DNA of 64,000 nucleotides from Roseiconus nitratireducens (GCF_008629675.1 NZ_VWOX01000011.1:1-64000), one strand, 5' to 3'. Positions 35,393 through 45,223 are shown, counted from the first letter of the stretch. The notes: a model not told the origin generated them from the sequence alone. Translations and numbers: made by a program.

Positions 35393-38300
35393 TTGCAAAC
35401 GACCTCATCCAGATTCATGACTTGGTTGCAGACCAACGTCCAAGCGGCCAGCTCCTCCGCCGGAATGGATGAATCGGTCTCACTTTCTCCCACGTCGACC
35501 AGCTCAGCGGCGTCGGCGGGATGGCTGCGATAGTACGCCAGAAATTCGCTCAGCGACTGCAGCAGGATCTCGCGTTCTTGATCCTCAACCGGACGGCAGA
35601 GAACGCGATCGGTGACCATTTGCAATCGATCTTGGGGATCACTTTTCGCTTCGGAGAGAACCAGCTGCGCCAGACACCGAGCCGCTTCGACGAATTGGGG
35701 ATCGTTCAGGGTGACCAGCGCTTGCAGCGGAGTGTTCGTCCGCTCGCGCCGCACGACACACACCTCCCGACTGGGCGCATTGAGCGCTTCCATGTTCGGC
35801 GGCGGGGCCATCCGCTTCCAAAAACTGTACACGGTTCTGCGGTAGAGTCCTTCGCCCGAATCCGGAACGTAGTTCCGCGTGTCACTGCCGGGAAGCCCGA
35901 CGATGTTCCAGATGTCCGAAGGCTGGTACGGCTTGACGCCGGGGCCAAACATCCGGCTGGACAACAGACCGCTGTACGCCAGCGCGGCATCACGAATCAT
36001 TTCCGCGTCCATTCGGAATCGCGGACCACGCGACAGGAAGGCGTTGTCACGATCACGTTCAAGTTTCTGTTCTGTTGCGACGGCCGCCTGACGATAGGTC
36101 GCACTTCGAAAGATTTGTTTGAACAGACGTTTGACATCCCAGCCGTGTTCTTGAAAGTCCACCGCCAAGTAGTCCAACAAGTCGGGGTGGCTCGGCGGTG
36201 TGCCGGTCACCCCAAAGTCTTCGCTGGTCGGAACGATTCCGCGTCCGAAAACCTGCTGCCAAAAACGATTCACGGTCACGCGGGCCGTCAACGGATTGTC
36301 GCGGTCGACCAGCCAGTGAGCCAGGCCCAAGCGGTTGTTCGGTTCACCGGGATCCATCGGGTGCAAGGCCGCCGGCGTCGCGGCGGCGACCTGGTCTCCC
36401 TTCTGGTCGTACTGGCCACGCATCAGGATATGGGCCATGGCGGGCGAATCTTCCTTTTCCCGCTGGATGTGGGTCACCGGGCTGCGACTTTCGATGGCCG
36501 TTCGCTCGGCCGTCAAACTCTGGACCTTGGCAACCAGATCGGGATACGTGTCATCGACAACGGCAAAGTAGTACTCCTGCAGCACCGCCCGATCGGCTTT
36601 GGACCAGGTGTCGGATTCGCCGGACTGCTCGAGTTCCTCAGACCGTTCAGGTTCCTCAGACCGTTCAGGTTCCTCAGACCGTTCAGGTTCCTGAGACCGT
36701 TCAAGGACTTGCCGAACCGACTCGGCACGGGCCAGGCGGGCAACGTCCCGCGAGTCCAGTGGCCGGCGGTAAAACCGAAAGTCATGCACCGACAATCCAT
36801 CCATCACACCGCCGGTGCTGCGGGCCCCCAGCCGCAACGGCACATCCGTGACGGCGTTGGCACCGGGACGCAGCGTCTCCTTCTCCGTCTTCAGCGGCTG
36901 CTCTGTCCCGTCGAGGTACAACTTGATTCCGCCGATGGTCCCGGAACCGTCGTAGGTCACCGACACATGTTGCCACTGTCCCGGTCGCAGCACGGCGTCG
37001 CGGGTGGCGACTTTCAAGGCGTTGTCCGGCCAAGCGTCGATCAGGTGAACCGCCAGGGAATTGCCCTGCCGATAGAGATCCCAACCGCGGTACGACGAGT
37101 CGACGTCCATCTTGGCGATGATTCCGCCCTCACCGGTTTTGGGAACATTGATCCAAGCCGCCAGCGAAAACGGTTCGGGAACATCCACTTTCCCCAACGG
37201 CCCCAGTTCGATGGCTTGGTCCTTCTGCACAACCGGCGCGACGGGATGACCACCAGCAGCCCGCCAGCCCAACGGCTGGGTGACGTGCAGGGTCGCATTC
37301 AGGTCACCGGTTGAGCGCAAATCCTGCCCGCTGCCCTCGTTCATCGGCAAACCGGCGACCAGTCCCTCCACCGGCAGCGTTGCCAGCAGATCGTCGGCAT
37401 TCAGTGCGTTCGCCCACGCATCGATCGCCGGCTGCGAATCCACTTTGTGCTGATTGATCGCGGCTTCCGCGGCCGCGATTTCATTCGGCAGTGCCTCCCA
37501 GCGAGCACGATCCTCCGCCGACGGCACCACCAGGGTCGGGCCGCGCCCATCTTTCACATTGCCATCCTTGGCTCCCTGAGTCGTGTTCCGAAAGAAGGCC
37601 GCAAGGGAGTAATAGTCTTTCGTGGTGATCGGATCGAATTTGTGATCGTGACATTGGGCGCAGTTGGTCGTCAGTCCCAGGAACACCCACCCGAACGTTT
37701 GCACGCGGTCGGCCGCGTACAAAGCCAAATTCTCTTCATCGATCGTTCCACCTTCATTGGTGGTGATGTTGCAACGCTGGAATCCGGTCGCGATCAACTG
37801 CGACTCGGTCGGATCGGCCAGCAAGTCACCGGCAATCTGTTCGACAATGAATTGGTCGAACGGTTGGTTGCGGTTGAAGGCCCGGATCACCCAATCCCGG
37901 TACGGCCACATCTCACGATAGTTGTCAAAGTGCAGCCCGTGCGTGTCACCGTAACGGGCCGCATCCAACCAGTACCGACCGCGGTGTTCACCCCAGGCGG
38001 GGCGTGCCATCAGACGATCGATCCATTGGTCGTACGCCGCGTCCCCGTCGCGGGCATACTCGCGTCGGAAGGCCGCCGCATCGGCGGGCGACGGTGGCAG
38101 ACCGGTGATGTCCAGGTGCAGCCGCCGAAACAGCCGATCGGGCGACGCCTCCTTGGTGGGCTTCAACTCCAACTCGTCCAGTTTCGCCGCCACGTAGTCG
38201 TCGATTTCATTCTTTCGCCAATCGGCGTCGGCCGCCCGCCGCGGTGGGCGAATCGTCGGAGGAATCAGCGACCAGTGTTCTTGGTACTTGGCGCCCTGTT

Positions 38301-38724
38301 GGATCCATCGGATCAAAACGTCCTTTTGCGCCTCGCTCAACTGCTTGTTGGTTTTCGCGGGCGGCATGAACATGTCCGGATCATCGGTCGTAATTCGAGC
38401 GACCAACTCGCTGGCATCCGGATCGCCCGGAACGATGGCGTTCATTTCCCGCGCGCTCTCCGACTGGTCCAACCGCAATCCGGCTTCGCGGGTGTTGCTG
38501 TCGGTTCCGTGACATGCGAAGCACTGATCGGCCAGAATCGGCTGGACGTCGCGGTTGTAATCAACTGGTGCGGCGGCGGGATCCACCGTGCCAACGTTCA
38601 CCGTGCCAACGCCAGCAGTGCCATCGTCGGCTTGGACACCGTTGGCGTGGCTGATCCACAACGCCATGACCAAGAAAAAAGAGAGCCGGGAAACCGAATC
38701 CAGGAAACGGAAAGAACGTCCCAT
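35389..38724 (-). CDS. Planctomycete cytochrome c (PSCyt1-DUF1549-LamG-DUF1553)
   Basis: The ATG at 38724 has gagg upstream. The 1111-residue exported protein has a signal peptide (FFLVMALWISHANG), then a haem motif CFACHG near residue 67 (PSCyt1). DUF1549 covers about 165-380, with SLIPPTIRPP at its start. A LamG-like sugar-binding domain lies at about 490-660, an unusual insertion compared with the second copy in this window. DUF1553 covers about 830-1060. A Glu/Arg repeat of six residues (ERSEEP) near 680 separates them. It is likely a surface cytochrome acting on a polymer held by LamG (inference). Confidence 0.9.
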   Translation of the reverse strand: MGRSFRFLDSVSRLSFFLVMALWISHANGVQADDGTAGVGTVNVGTVDPAAAPVDYNRDVQPILADQCFACHGTDSNTREAGLRLDQSESAREMNAIVPGDPDASELVARITTDDPDMFMPPAKTNKQLSEAQKDVLIRWIQQGAKYQEHWSLIPPTIRPPRRAADADWRKNEIDDYVAAKLDELELKPTKEASPDRLFRRLHLDITGLPPSPADAAAFRREYARDGDAAYDQWIDRLMARPAWGEHRGRYWLDAARYGDTHGLHFDNYREMWPYRDWVIRAFNRNQPFDQFIVEQIAGDLLADPTESQLIATGFQRCNITTNEGGTIDEENLALYAADRVQTFGWVFLGLTTNCAQCHDHKFDPITTKDYYSLAAFFRNTTQGAKDGNVKDGRGPTLVVPSAEDRARWEALPNEIAAAEAAINQHKVDSQPAIDAWANALNADDLLATLPVEGLVAGLPMNEGSGQDLRSTGDLNATLHVTQPLGWRAAGGHPVAPVVQKDQAIELGPLGKVDVPEPFSLAAWINVPKTGEGGIIAKMDVDSSYRGWDLYRQGNSLAVHLIDAWPDNALKVATRDAVLRPGQWQHVSVTYDGSGTIGGIKLYLDGTEQPLKTEKETLRPGANAVTDVPLRLGARSTGGVMDGLSVHDFRFYRRPLDSRDVARLARAESVRQVLERSQEPERSEEPERSEEPERSEELEQSGESDTWSKADRAVLQEYYFAVVDDTYPDLVAKVQSLTAERTAIESRSPVTHIQREKEDSPAMAHILMRGQYDQKGDQVAAATPAALHPMDPGEPNNRLGLAHWLVDRDNPLTARVTVNRFWQQVFGRGIVPTSEDFGVTGTPPSHPDLLDYLAVDFQEHGWDVKRLFKQIFRSATYRQAAVATEQKLERDRDNAFLSRGPRFRMDAEMIRDAALAYSGLLSSRMFGPGVKPYQPSDIWNIVGLPGSDTRNYVPDSGEGLYRRTVYSFWKRMAPPPNMEALNAPSREVCVVRRERTNTPLQALVTLNDPQFVEAARCLAQLVLSEAKSDPQDRLQMVTDRVLCRPVEDQEREILLQSLSEFLAYYRSHPADAAELVDVGESETDSSIPAEELAAWTLVCNQVMNLDEVVCK
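36633..36704 (-). repeat. 18-bp in-frame tandem repeat in the cytochrome gene
   Basis: The unit gttcctcagaccgttcag is repeated at 36633, 36651 and 36669, with a variant at 36687. In the coding frame it gives the hexapeptide EERSEP-type repeats, so copy-number change would keep the frame. It forms a charged linker between LamG and DUF1553. Confidence 0.85.
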
Positions 38725-39029
38725 CAACGGACCTCGATGAAACTTGCAAAGGGAGGCGGGGCAATGCTGCGGCGGGATGCATTACCTTACTCGCCGACAC
38801 CGTTGCTGGCCACCGCTTTGATCACCGCACCCCCCGCCACATCGATTGGCGATCGGCCGACCGACCCCCGTGAATCGGCTTTTGTCGGCGGCGAGCGAGA
38901 TTGGCATGGCCGCGCCGCCGAACCGGGGTGGGTCGATTGGTCGCGGGACTACCCTCGCGGCGAACTCGCCTGAATCGGTAGACTTTCCACAAGCCGATCC
39001 GCTACCCCAACCAATCGGAGACCGTCGAC
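38725..39029. other. Divergent gap before the opp operon
   Basis: This 305-base gap lies between the minus-strand cytochrome gene and oppA. It contains a 69-codon frame listed separately, and otherwise nothing that I can support. Confidence 0.5.
38764..38973 (+). CDS. Possible small ORF
   Basis: A 69-residue frame starts at ATG 38764, with gggagg seven bases upstream. The product has no signal peptide, membrane segment or recognised motif, and it lies in the divergent gap before oppA. It could be a chance frame in GC-rich DNA. It ends 56 bases before the oppA start. Confidence 0.2.
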   Translation: MLRRDALPYSPTPLLATALITAPPATSIGDRPTDPRESAFVGGERDWHGRAAEPGWVDWSRDYPRGELA

Positions 39030-41018
39030 GTGCCCCCGGAAATACGCCGCGGCTTTGTTGTGTTCGCTGCCCTGTTGACCGTCTTTGCGGTCATTTGGGC
39101 GGCCCGAATGGACCACATTCCGCCGGCGGAATTTGCGCTGCAAAACGGCACCGACCCCCGGACACTTGACCCCCACCGCGCCACCGGCCAGCCGGAAAGC
39201 CGGATCATCTTTGAACTCTTCGAGGGGCTGTTGCGGATGTTGCCGGACGGTCCACCGGATCCGGAAACCGGGCTCCAACCACTCACGCCCCAACCGGCGA
39301 TGGCTGAATCCTATGAGGTCAGCGAGGACGGCAAGACCTACACCTTTCACCTTCGCGACAACATCTTCTGGACCGACGGATCGCCGGTCACGGCCAACGA
39401 CTTCGCGTGGTCCTGGCAGCGCATGTTGCATCCGGCGACCGCGTGCGAGTACGGCTATCTGATCAGCGAAGTCGCCTACGCGGAGGAATACCACAATTCG
39501 ATCGTCAACGTTGGCGACCACGTGGAAGTGGAGCTTTGGGATCGTCCCGGCGAAACCCCCAGCAGCGATGCCAACATCCAACACTTCCCGCGCGGCACGA
39601 TGCGATACGGCACGCTGCGCGAGATCGTCAAACCGCCCCGTCCGGAACTGCCGGAAGGTAGCAGCGACGAAGCACAGGAATCGGCCGAACTGGATTGGCA
39701 GGAGCAATGGGTCTATGTCGTTGACGTCGTGCCGGAACAGGCCGACGGATCGATCGACTGGGAAGCCCCGGCTTCGCCGCAACGGTTCGCGGCATCGCCG
39801 GCGATTGCCGCCGCGGATGAGGCCGTGGAACGAACCCACGGGGTGATGGTGGCGTTCGGAAAACTGGGCGGCGCCGAAGCGGTGGACGAACGAACGTTCG
39901 TCGTGCGTCTGGAGAACTCCGTGCCGTACTTCTTGAACCTGGTCGCCTACTACCCGCTGTTTGCGGTCAATCGTCAGTGCATCGAAACGTACGGAGCTCC
40001 GCTGTGGACCAAGGCGGAGAACATCGTTTCCAACGGTCCCTACCAGCTGGCTTTTCGTCGGCTTCGTGACCGCGTCCGCGTCGAAAAGAACCCGCTTTAT
40101 TACAAAGCGGATCAAGTCGGGATGGAAACGATCGACTTCATCTCTCTGGAAAGCCAGAACACGGCGTTGAACATGTACGAAACCGGGCAGATCCAATGGG
40201 TGACCGATCTGCCGACCGCGGTTCTGCAAGAGCTCAAGAAACGCGACGACTTTCACAGCGCGCCAAAACTGTCGATCTACTTCTACAAGCTGAACACTGC
40301 GGTACCACCGCTGGATGACGTTCGCGTTCGTCAGGCGCTCAGCCTGGCCCTTGACCGCCGCCAGATTGTCGAAGAAGTCACCAAGGCCGGACAACAACCG
40401 GCCTACACCGTCGTGCCGCCGGGCATCGCCGGTTACAAGTCGCCCCAGGGCATGCCGGAAAACGTCCAACGAGCGCAGGAGCTGTTGGCCGAAGCCGGTT
40501 TCCCGGGCGGACGCGGGTTCCCCAAACTGTCGTTGATGTACAACACCAGCGAGACCCATCGGCCGATCGCCGAAGTGATTCAGCAGCAGCTGCAGAACAA
40601 TCTGAACATCAAGCTGGAACTGAAGAACATGGAGTGGGGCAGTTTCATCGAAACCGTCCAAATGGAGCAGTACCAGATGGCGCGTTACGGATGGGTCGGC
40701 GACTACCCGGATCCGAACACCTTCTTGGACCTGTGGGTGACCGGCAATCCGCAAAGCAACACCAATTGGAGCAACCCGGAGTACGACCGGCTGATCGAAG
40801 CGGCCGCCAAGGAACTGGACCCTGCCACACGCATGGACCTGTTGCGGCAAGCGGAATCGATTCTGGTGACCGAGTTGCCGATCATCCCGATCTACTTTTA
40901 CACCTCCGCGGAGATGGCCAAGCAGAACATCGAAGGCTTCGCCCCGTCCGCCCAGGACCTGCACCCCCTGCAAGTCTTGCGATACCGATCCAAACCGTCG
41001 CCGGAGTCAAAGGAGTGA
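39030..41018 (+). CDS. oppA: Oligopeptide ABC transporter substrate-binding protein
   Basis: The GTG at 39030, with cggag about ten bases upstream, begins a 662-residue SBP_bac_5 family protein. Residues 9-25 form a hydrophobic membrane anchor (FVVFAALLTVFAVIWAA) with no lipobox cysteine, so it is anchored by a helix rather than a lipid. The family core is seen in ESYEVSEDGKTYTFHLRDN, VRQALSLALDRRQIVEEVTK and YQMARYGWVGDYPDPNTFLDL. About 110 extra residues (roughly 154-267, acidic and Pro-rich) interrupt the usual fold, compared with about 540 residues in OppA. It delivers peptides to the OppBC permease encoded just downstream. Confidence 0.92.
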   Translation: MPPEIRRGFVVFAALLTVFAVIWAARMDHIPPAEFALQNGTDPRTLDPHRATGQPESRIIFELFEGLLRMLPDGPPDPETGLQPLTPQPAMAESYEVSEDGKTYTFHLRDNIFWTDGSPVTANDFAWSWQRMLHPATACEYGYLISEVAYAEEYHNSIVNVGDHVEVELWDRPGETPSSDANIQHFPRGTMRYGTLREIVKPPRPELPEGSSDEAQESAELDWQEQWVYVVDVVPEQADGSIDWEAPASPQRFAASPAIAAADEAVERTHGVMVAFGKLGGAEAVDERTFVVRLENSVPYFLNLVAYYPLFAVNRQCIETYGAPLWTKAENIVSNGPYQLAFRRLRDRVRVEKNPLYYKADQVGMETIDFISLESQNTALNMYETGQIQWVTDLPTAVLQELKKRDDFHSAPKLSIYFYKLNTAVPPLDDVRVRQALSLALDRRQIVEEVTKAGQQPAYTVVPPGIAGYKSPQGMPENVQRAQELLAEAGFPGGRGFPKLSLMYNTSETHRPIAEVIQQQLQNNLNIKLELKNMEWGSFIETVQMEQYQMARYGWVGDYPDPNTFLDLWVTGNPQSNTNWSNPEYDRLIEAAAKELDPATRMDLLRQAESILVTELPIIPIYFYTSAEMAKQNIEGFAPSAQDLHPLQVLRYRSKPSPESKE

Positions 41019-41024
41019 ACGCGG

Positions 41025-41954
41025 ATGCGTGACTTGTTGAGCTACCTGTTCAAACGCTTCATCTGGATGATTCTGACGCTGCTGGCCGTGTACACGGTCA
41101 GCTTCGTCCTGATGCGGGCGGTTCCCGGCAATCCGTTCAGCGGAGAGCGGAACGTGCCGCCGGCGATCGAACGCCAGTTGAAGGCCCGTTACAACCTGGA
41201 CGCCCCACCGATCCAGCAATACTTCGACTACCTCGGCGGAATCGTGACCGACTTTGATTTGGGTTGGTGCATGGGTCTGGAGGACTACAGCGTCAACCAG
41301 GTGCTGGCCGAAGGGTTTCCCGTTTCCGCCACGCTGGCCATCTTTGCCTTGGTCTTCGCCATCATCCTGGGCGTGACCGCCGGTGTGATCTCCGCGGTGT
41401 ATCGACGTTCTCCGGCGGACGTGGCGCTGATGGCCGCCGCGGTGCTGGGGATCGCCATCCCGAATTTCGTGTTGGCCAGCCTGGCCATCCTGCTGTTCGT
41501 GTTCACCATCCAGATCTTTCCGGCCGGCGGCTGGGGAACTCTGCAACAGATTGCCTTGCCAGCGTTCTGCCTGGGACTTCCGGTGGCCGCCTACATCGCA
41601 CGACTCAGCCGTGCCGGGATGCTGGAAACACTCAGCAAGGATCACGTCAGGACGGCGTTTGCCAAGGGGCTGCCCAAGCGCACCGTCATCCTGCGGCACG
41701 TCTTGCCGGGGGCGATGTTGCCGGTCGTCTCCTACCTGGGGCCGGCGGTGGCCCGCGTCCTGACGGGATCGTTGGTGCTGGAAAAGATCTTCGCTTTGCC
41801 GGGACTGGGCAGCCACTTCATCAATGCGGCGACCCAGCGTGACTACACGCTGGCCATGGGCATGGTGCTGACCTACACGGTGCTGTTGTTCGTCATGAAC
41901 ACCCTGGTCGACATCTCGTACGCCATCATCGATCCCCGGGTGAAGCTGCAGTGA
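41025..41954 (+). CDS. oppB: Oligopeptide ABC transporter permease (OppB type)
   Basis: This 309-residue integral membrane protein starts six bases after oppA. It shows the typical first helix (FIWMILTLLAVYTVSFVLMRAVPG), the binding-protein-dependent permease EAA-like loop around AKGLPKRTVILRHVLPGAMLPVVSYLGP, and six membrane spans as in OppB/DppB. It forms the channel together with OppC. Its TGA overlaps the oppC ATG (TGATG). Confidence 0.95.
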   Translation: MRDLLSYLFKRFIWMILTLLAVYTVSFVLMRAVPGNPFSGERNVPPAIERQLKARYNLDAPPIQQYFDYLGGIVTDFDLGWCMGLEDYSVNQVLAEGFPVSATLAIFALVFAIILGVTAGVISAVYRRSPADVALMAAAVLGIAIPNFVLASLAILLFVFTIQIFPAGGWGTLQQIALPAFCLGLPVAAYIARLSRAGMLETLSKDHVRTAFAKGLPKRTVILRHVLPGAMLPVVSYLGPAVARVLTGSLVLEKIFALPGLGSHFINAATQRDYTLAMGMVLTYTVLLFVMNTLVDISYAIIDPRVKLQ

Positions 41955-43198
41955 TGACCGAAGACACCCACGACGAAACGCTGAAACAGGAAACGCTGGA
42001 GCGGATCCTTCGCGAATCGCGCGAGATCCGCGGGGTGTCCCTGTGGCAGGACGCCTGGAATCGCCTGAAACGCAATCGCACCGCGATGATCTCCCTGGTG
42101 TGCCTGTTGCTGCTGGGCTTGTTGGCGTTTCTCACGCCGCTGCTTCCGCTGCAGAGCCCGATCGACAAGGACCTGAACAACCGACGGTTTTTGGCACCCA
42201 ATCTGGACACGGTCGTGATGGGCAGCCGACCGGGTTTGAAATTCGAAGGCGGAACGCTGACCGGAGAGCTGGAAAAGTTTCGAGCGTCGATCGCCGAACT
42301 GGAAGCCGAACGTTTGTCGACCGAAGATCCCGAGCGGCGCCAGGAACTGCAGCAAACCATTGACGCCCGGATCAACGTCGAACATCCGTTCAACCAGATG
42401 TGGAACGAGCTCGGCCCGCTTTCCTGGTGGATGTGTCAGCTGCGAGTCCGGCTGTTCGGCGATTACGCCATTCCCAGCCTGTTCGGAACCGACAAGTTGG
42501 GTCGTGATTTGTTGGCCCGGGTGTTTTGGGGGGCACGGGTATCGTTGATCGTCGGAATCGTCGCGACGCTGGTCAGTTTGATCATCGGTGTCAGTTACGG
42601 CGCGATCGCGGGATACTTCGGCGGGACCGTGGACTCGGTCATGATGCGGATCGTCGACATGCTTTATTCGATCCCTTTCATTTTTGTCGTGATCTTCCTG
42701 GTCACGTTTCTGGGCGAGGACTCGGTCAAGGCAAGACTGGACGCGATGGGCATCGACCAGATCACGATTTTTTACATCGTCATCGGGGCGATCTACTGGC
42801 TGACGATGTCGCGCGTGGTGCGTGGCCAAGTGCTGTCGCTGCGGACCGAGCAGTTCATTGAGGCTGCAAGAACGGTGGGTGCTTCGCCTGCCCGGATCGT
42901 GTTTCGACACTTGGTGCCCAACGTGCTCGGTGTCGTGATCGTTTACCTGACGTTGACGATCCCCAGCGTGATGCTGTTCGAAGCCTTCCTGTCGTTCCTG
43001 GGCTTGGGCGTCGCCCCGCCGGACGTGTCCTGGGGGCTGTTGCTGAACGACGGCGTGGAGGCCTTGTCGATCATTGACGTCTACTGGTGGGTGGTGGTCT
43101 TTCCCGGCGGATCGTTGGCCGCAACCCTATTTGCACTGAACTTCCTTGGCGACGGCATTCGAGACGCGCTCGACCCACGGATGAAGAATCGAGACTGA
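41954..43198 (+). CDS. oppC: Oligopeptide ABC transporter permease (OppC type) with extra periplasmic insert
   Basis: The ATG at 41954 overlaps the oppB stop, giving 414 residues against about 300 for typical OppC. The N-terminal OppC_N helix (LVCLLLLGLLAFLTPLL) is followed by an insert of about 110 residues (61-175) rich in charged residues and coiled-coil heptads (GELEKFRASIAELEAERL). The family motif then resumes as FGTDKLGRDLLARVFWGARVSL, with the EAA-like loop in AARTVGASPARIVFRHLVPN. The insert would lie outside the membrane where OppA docks. Confidence 0.93.
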   Translation: MTEDTHDETLKQETLERILRESREIRGVSLWQDAWNRLKRNRTAMISLVCLLLLGLLAFLTPLLPLQSPIDKDLNNRRFLAPNLDTVVMGSRPGLKFEGGTLTGELEKFRASIAELEAERLSTEDPERRQELQQTIDARINVEHPFNQMWNELGPLSWWMCQLRVRLFGDYAIPSLFGTDKLGRDLLARVFWGARVSLIVGIVATLVSLIIGVSYGAIAGYFGGTVDSVMMRIVDMLYSIPFIFVVIFLVTFLGEDSVKARLDAMGIDQITIFYIVIGAIYWLTMSRVVRGQVLSLRTEQFIEAARTVGASPARIVFRHLVPNVLGVVIVYLTLTIPSVMLFEAFLSFLGLGVAPPDVSWGLLLNDGVEALSIIDVYWWVVVFPGGSLAATLFALNFLGDGIRDALDPRMKNRD

Positions 43199-43203
43199 AC
43201 ACC

Positions 43204-44229
43204 ATGCCTGAATCCCTTTCCCAGCCCGACGCCGCACCGTCTCGGCACGGCGAGCCCTTGCTGCAGGTGAACGACCTGCAGGTCAGCTTCAAGACCGATG
43301 ACTCGCGAGTTCGAGCCGTCCGCGGGGTGTCGTTTGACATCTATCCCGGAGAGACGGTCGGGCTGGTCGGGGAAAGCGGCAGCGGAAAGAGCGTCACCAA
43401 CCTGGCGTTGATGGGATTGGTCCCCAGCCCGCCGGGACGGGTCGACGGGGGCAGCGTGATGTACGACGGCAAGGACCTGCTGAAGCTCAGTCCTTTGCAA
43501 ATGCAATCGATCCGAGGTCGACGGATCGCGATGATCTTTCAGGATCCGATGACGGCATTGAATCCGCTGATGACGGTCGGACAGCAGCTGACCGAAATGA
43601 CCCGGCTGCACCTGGGGCTCAGCCGCCGGCAAGCCAACGAGAAGGCGGCCGAGATGTTGGAGCTGGTCGGCATCAGCGGAGCGTCCCGACGGTTGCGCGA
43701 TTACCCTCACCAGTTCAGCGGCGGGATGCGGCAACGCGTGATGATCGCAATGGCGTTGTCGTGCGAACCCGACCTGCTGATCGCCGACGAACCCACCACC
43801 GCGTTGGACGTGACCATCCAGGCGCAGATTCTGGATCTGTTGCGTGAACTGCAGGAACGCCGCGGCACCAGCATCATCCTGATCACGCACGACCTGGGCG
43901 TCGTCGCGGAAACCTGTCACCGTGTGCTGGTGATGTACGCCGGCAAGGTGGTCGAGAAGTCCGATGCGGGGCCGTTGTTCGCCTCCCCACAACACCCTTA
44001 CACCCAGGGGCTGCTGCAGTCCCTGCCCCGGTTTGATCAAGTCCAAACGACGCTGCGGGCCATCCCGGGCCAACCACCGGACCTGGGGAATCTGCCTGAG
44101 GGCTGTTCCTTCCGCAGCCGCTGCCCGTTGGCCATCGATCGCTGCGCCCGGGAAGAACCACCCCTGGCATCGGTGGGTGACCGCCGCGAGGCCGCCTGCT
44201 GGGTGGCGGAGGAGAATGCGAATGGATGA
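43204..44229 (+). CDS. oppD: Oligopeptide ABC transporter ATP-binding protein (OppD type)
   Basis: The ATG at 43204 follows oppC by five bases, giving 341 residues. ATPase motifs are complete: Walker A GESGSGKS, signature FSGGMRQR, Walker B DLLIADEPTTALD, and the switch histidine in LITHDLG. The C-terminal oligopeptide HPY extension (PRFDQVQTTLRAIPGQPPDL with a CSFRSRCPLA cluster) is present. Such Cys clusters ligate an iron-sulfur centre in some Dpp/Opp ATPases. It energises the importer with OppF. Confidence 0.95.
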   Translation: MPESLSQPDAAPSRHGEPLLQVNDLQVSFKTDDSRVRAVRGVSFDIYPGETVGLVGESGSGKSVTNLALMGLVPSPPGRVDGGSVMYDGKDLLKLSPLQMQSIRGRRIAMIFQDPMTALNPLMTVGQQLTEMTRLHLGLSRRQANEKAAEMLELVGISGASRRLRDYPHQFSGGMRQRVMIAMALSCEPDLLIADEPTTALDVTIQAQILDLLRELQERRGTSIILITHDLGVVAETCHRVLVMYAGKVVEKSDAGPLFASPQHPYTQGLLQSLPRFDQVQTTLRAIPGQPPDLGNLPEGCSFRSRCPLAIDRCAREEPPLASVGDRREAACWVAEENANG

Positions 44230-45223
44230 CACGAGCACCAACACCCCGCTGCTGTCGGTTCGCGACCTGTGCGTCCACTTCCCCTTCAGCCGTGGTTCGA
44301 TGCTGCGTCCAGAACATGGCGTGATCCGAGCCGTTGACGGACTGTCGTTCCAAATCGCTCAAGGCGAAACCTTGGCCCTGGTCGGCGAATCCGGTTGCGG
44401 CAAATCCACCACGGCCCGGGCGATCATCAACCTGGTTCACCCGACCAGCGGCAGCGTCCGTTTGCGCGGCGTCGAAATCGCCGGACTTAGTGACCGCGAG
44501 ATGATGCCGCACCGACGCGTCGTGCAAATGGTTTTTCAAGATCCCTTCGCATCCCTGAATCCGCGAATGACGGTCGGCAGCATCATCGGCGAACCTTTGG
44601 CCGTGCACCGTCTGGCGTCGGGGAAAGATCGCAAGTTGGAGGTGCTGCGTCTGATGGACCTGGTGGGGCTGAACCCGCGATTTCTGAATCGCTACCCGCA
44701 TGAGTTCAGCGGCGGCCAACGTCAGCGCATCGGGATCGCGCGGGCTTTGGCGGTCCAGCCCGAATTGATTCTTTGTGACGAACCGGTCAGTGCCCTGGAT
44801 GTTTCCATCCAGGCGCAGATCGTCAATCTGCTGATGGACCTGCAACAAAAGCTGGGCCTTTCGTATCTGTTCATCGCGCATGATTTGAGCGTCGTCCGGC
44901 ACATCGCCACTCGGGTCGGAGTGATGTACCTGGGCCGGCTGGCGGAAATCGGTGACGCGGCATCGGTGTACGCGCACCCGACTCACCCATACACCGAAGC
45001 ACTGCTGTCGGCCGTCCCGGTTCCCGACCCGGTGTTAGCGGCCACCCGCCAGCGTATCCGCTTGGAAGGCGAAGTCCCCACGCCGGATCGCCAGTATGTC
45101 GGTTGTTCCTTCGTCGACCGTTGCCCCATCGCGGTCGAAAAATGTCGACACGATCGGCCGCCGCACGAACCCGTTGCGGCCGGCGAACCGGGCCACACCG
45201 CCGCCTGCTGGGAAAGAACCTGA
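44222..45223 (+). CDS. oppF: Oligopeptide ABC transporter ATP-binding protein (OppF type)
   Basis: The ATG at 44222 overlaps the end of oppD by eight bases, giving 333 residues. Walker A is GESGCGKS, the signature FSGGQRQR, Walker B ELILCDEPVSALD, and the switch histidine in IAHDLS. The C-terminal Cys cluster CSFVDRCPIAVEKC matches the HPY extension. It completes an oppABCDF operon with no gap above six bases, so the five genes are one transcript. Confidence 0.95.
   Translation: MDDTSTNTPLLSVRDLCVHFPFSRGSMLRPEHGVIRAVDGLSFQIAQGETLALVGESGCGKSTTARAIINLVHPTSGSVRLRGVEIAGLSDREMMPHRRVVQMVFQDPFASLNPRMTVGSIIGEPLAVHRLASGKDRKLEVLRLMDLVGLNPRFLNRYPHEFSGGQRQRIGIARALAVQPELILCDEPVSALDVSIQAQIVNLLMDLQQKLGLSYLFIAHDLSVVRHIATRVGVMYLGRLAEIGDAASVYAHPTHPYTEALLSAVPVPDPVLAATRQRIRLEGEVPTPDRQYVGCSFVDRCPIAVEKCRHDRPPHEPVAAGEPGHTAACWERT

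Noticed and set aside
38949..40973. 674-codon frame on the minus strand
   Set aside because: It lies opposite oppA, which has clear family motifs. Its product is rich in Arg, His and Gly with no recognisable domain, as expected for an antisense shadow in GC-rich DNA.
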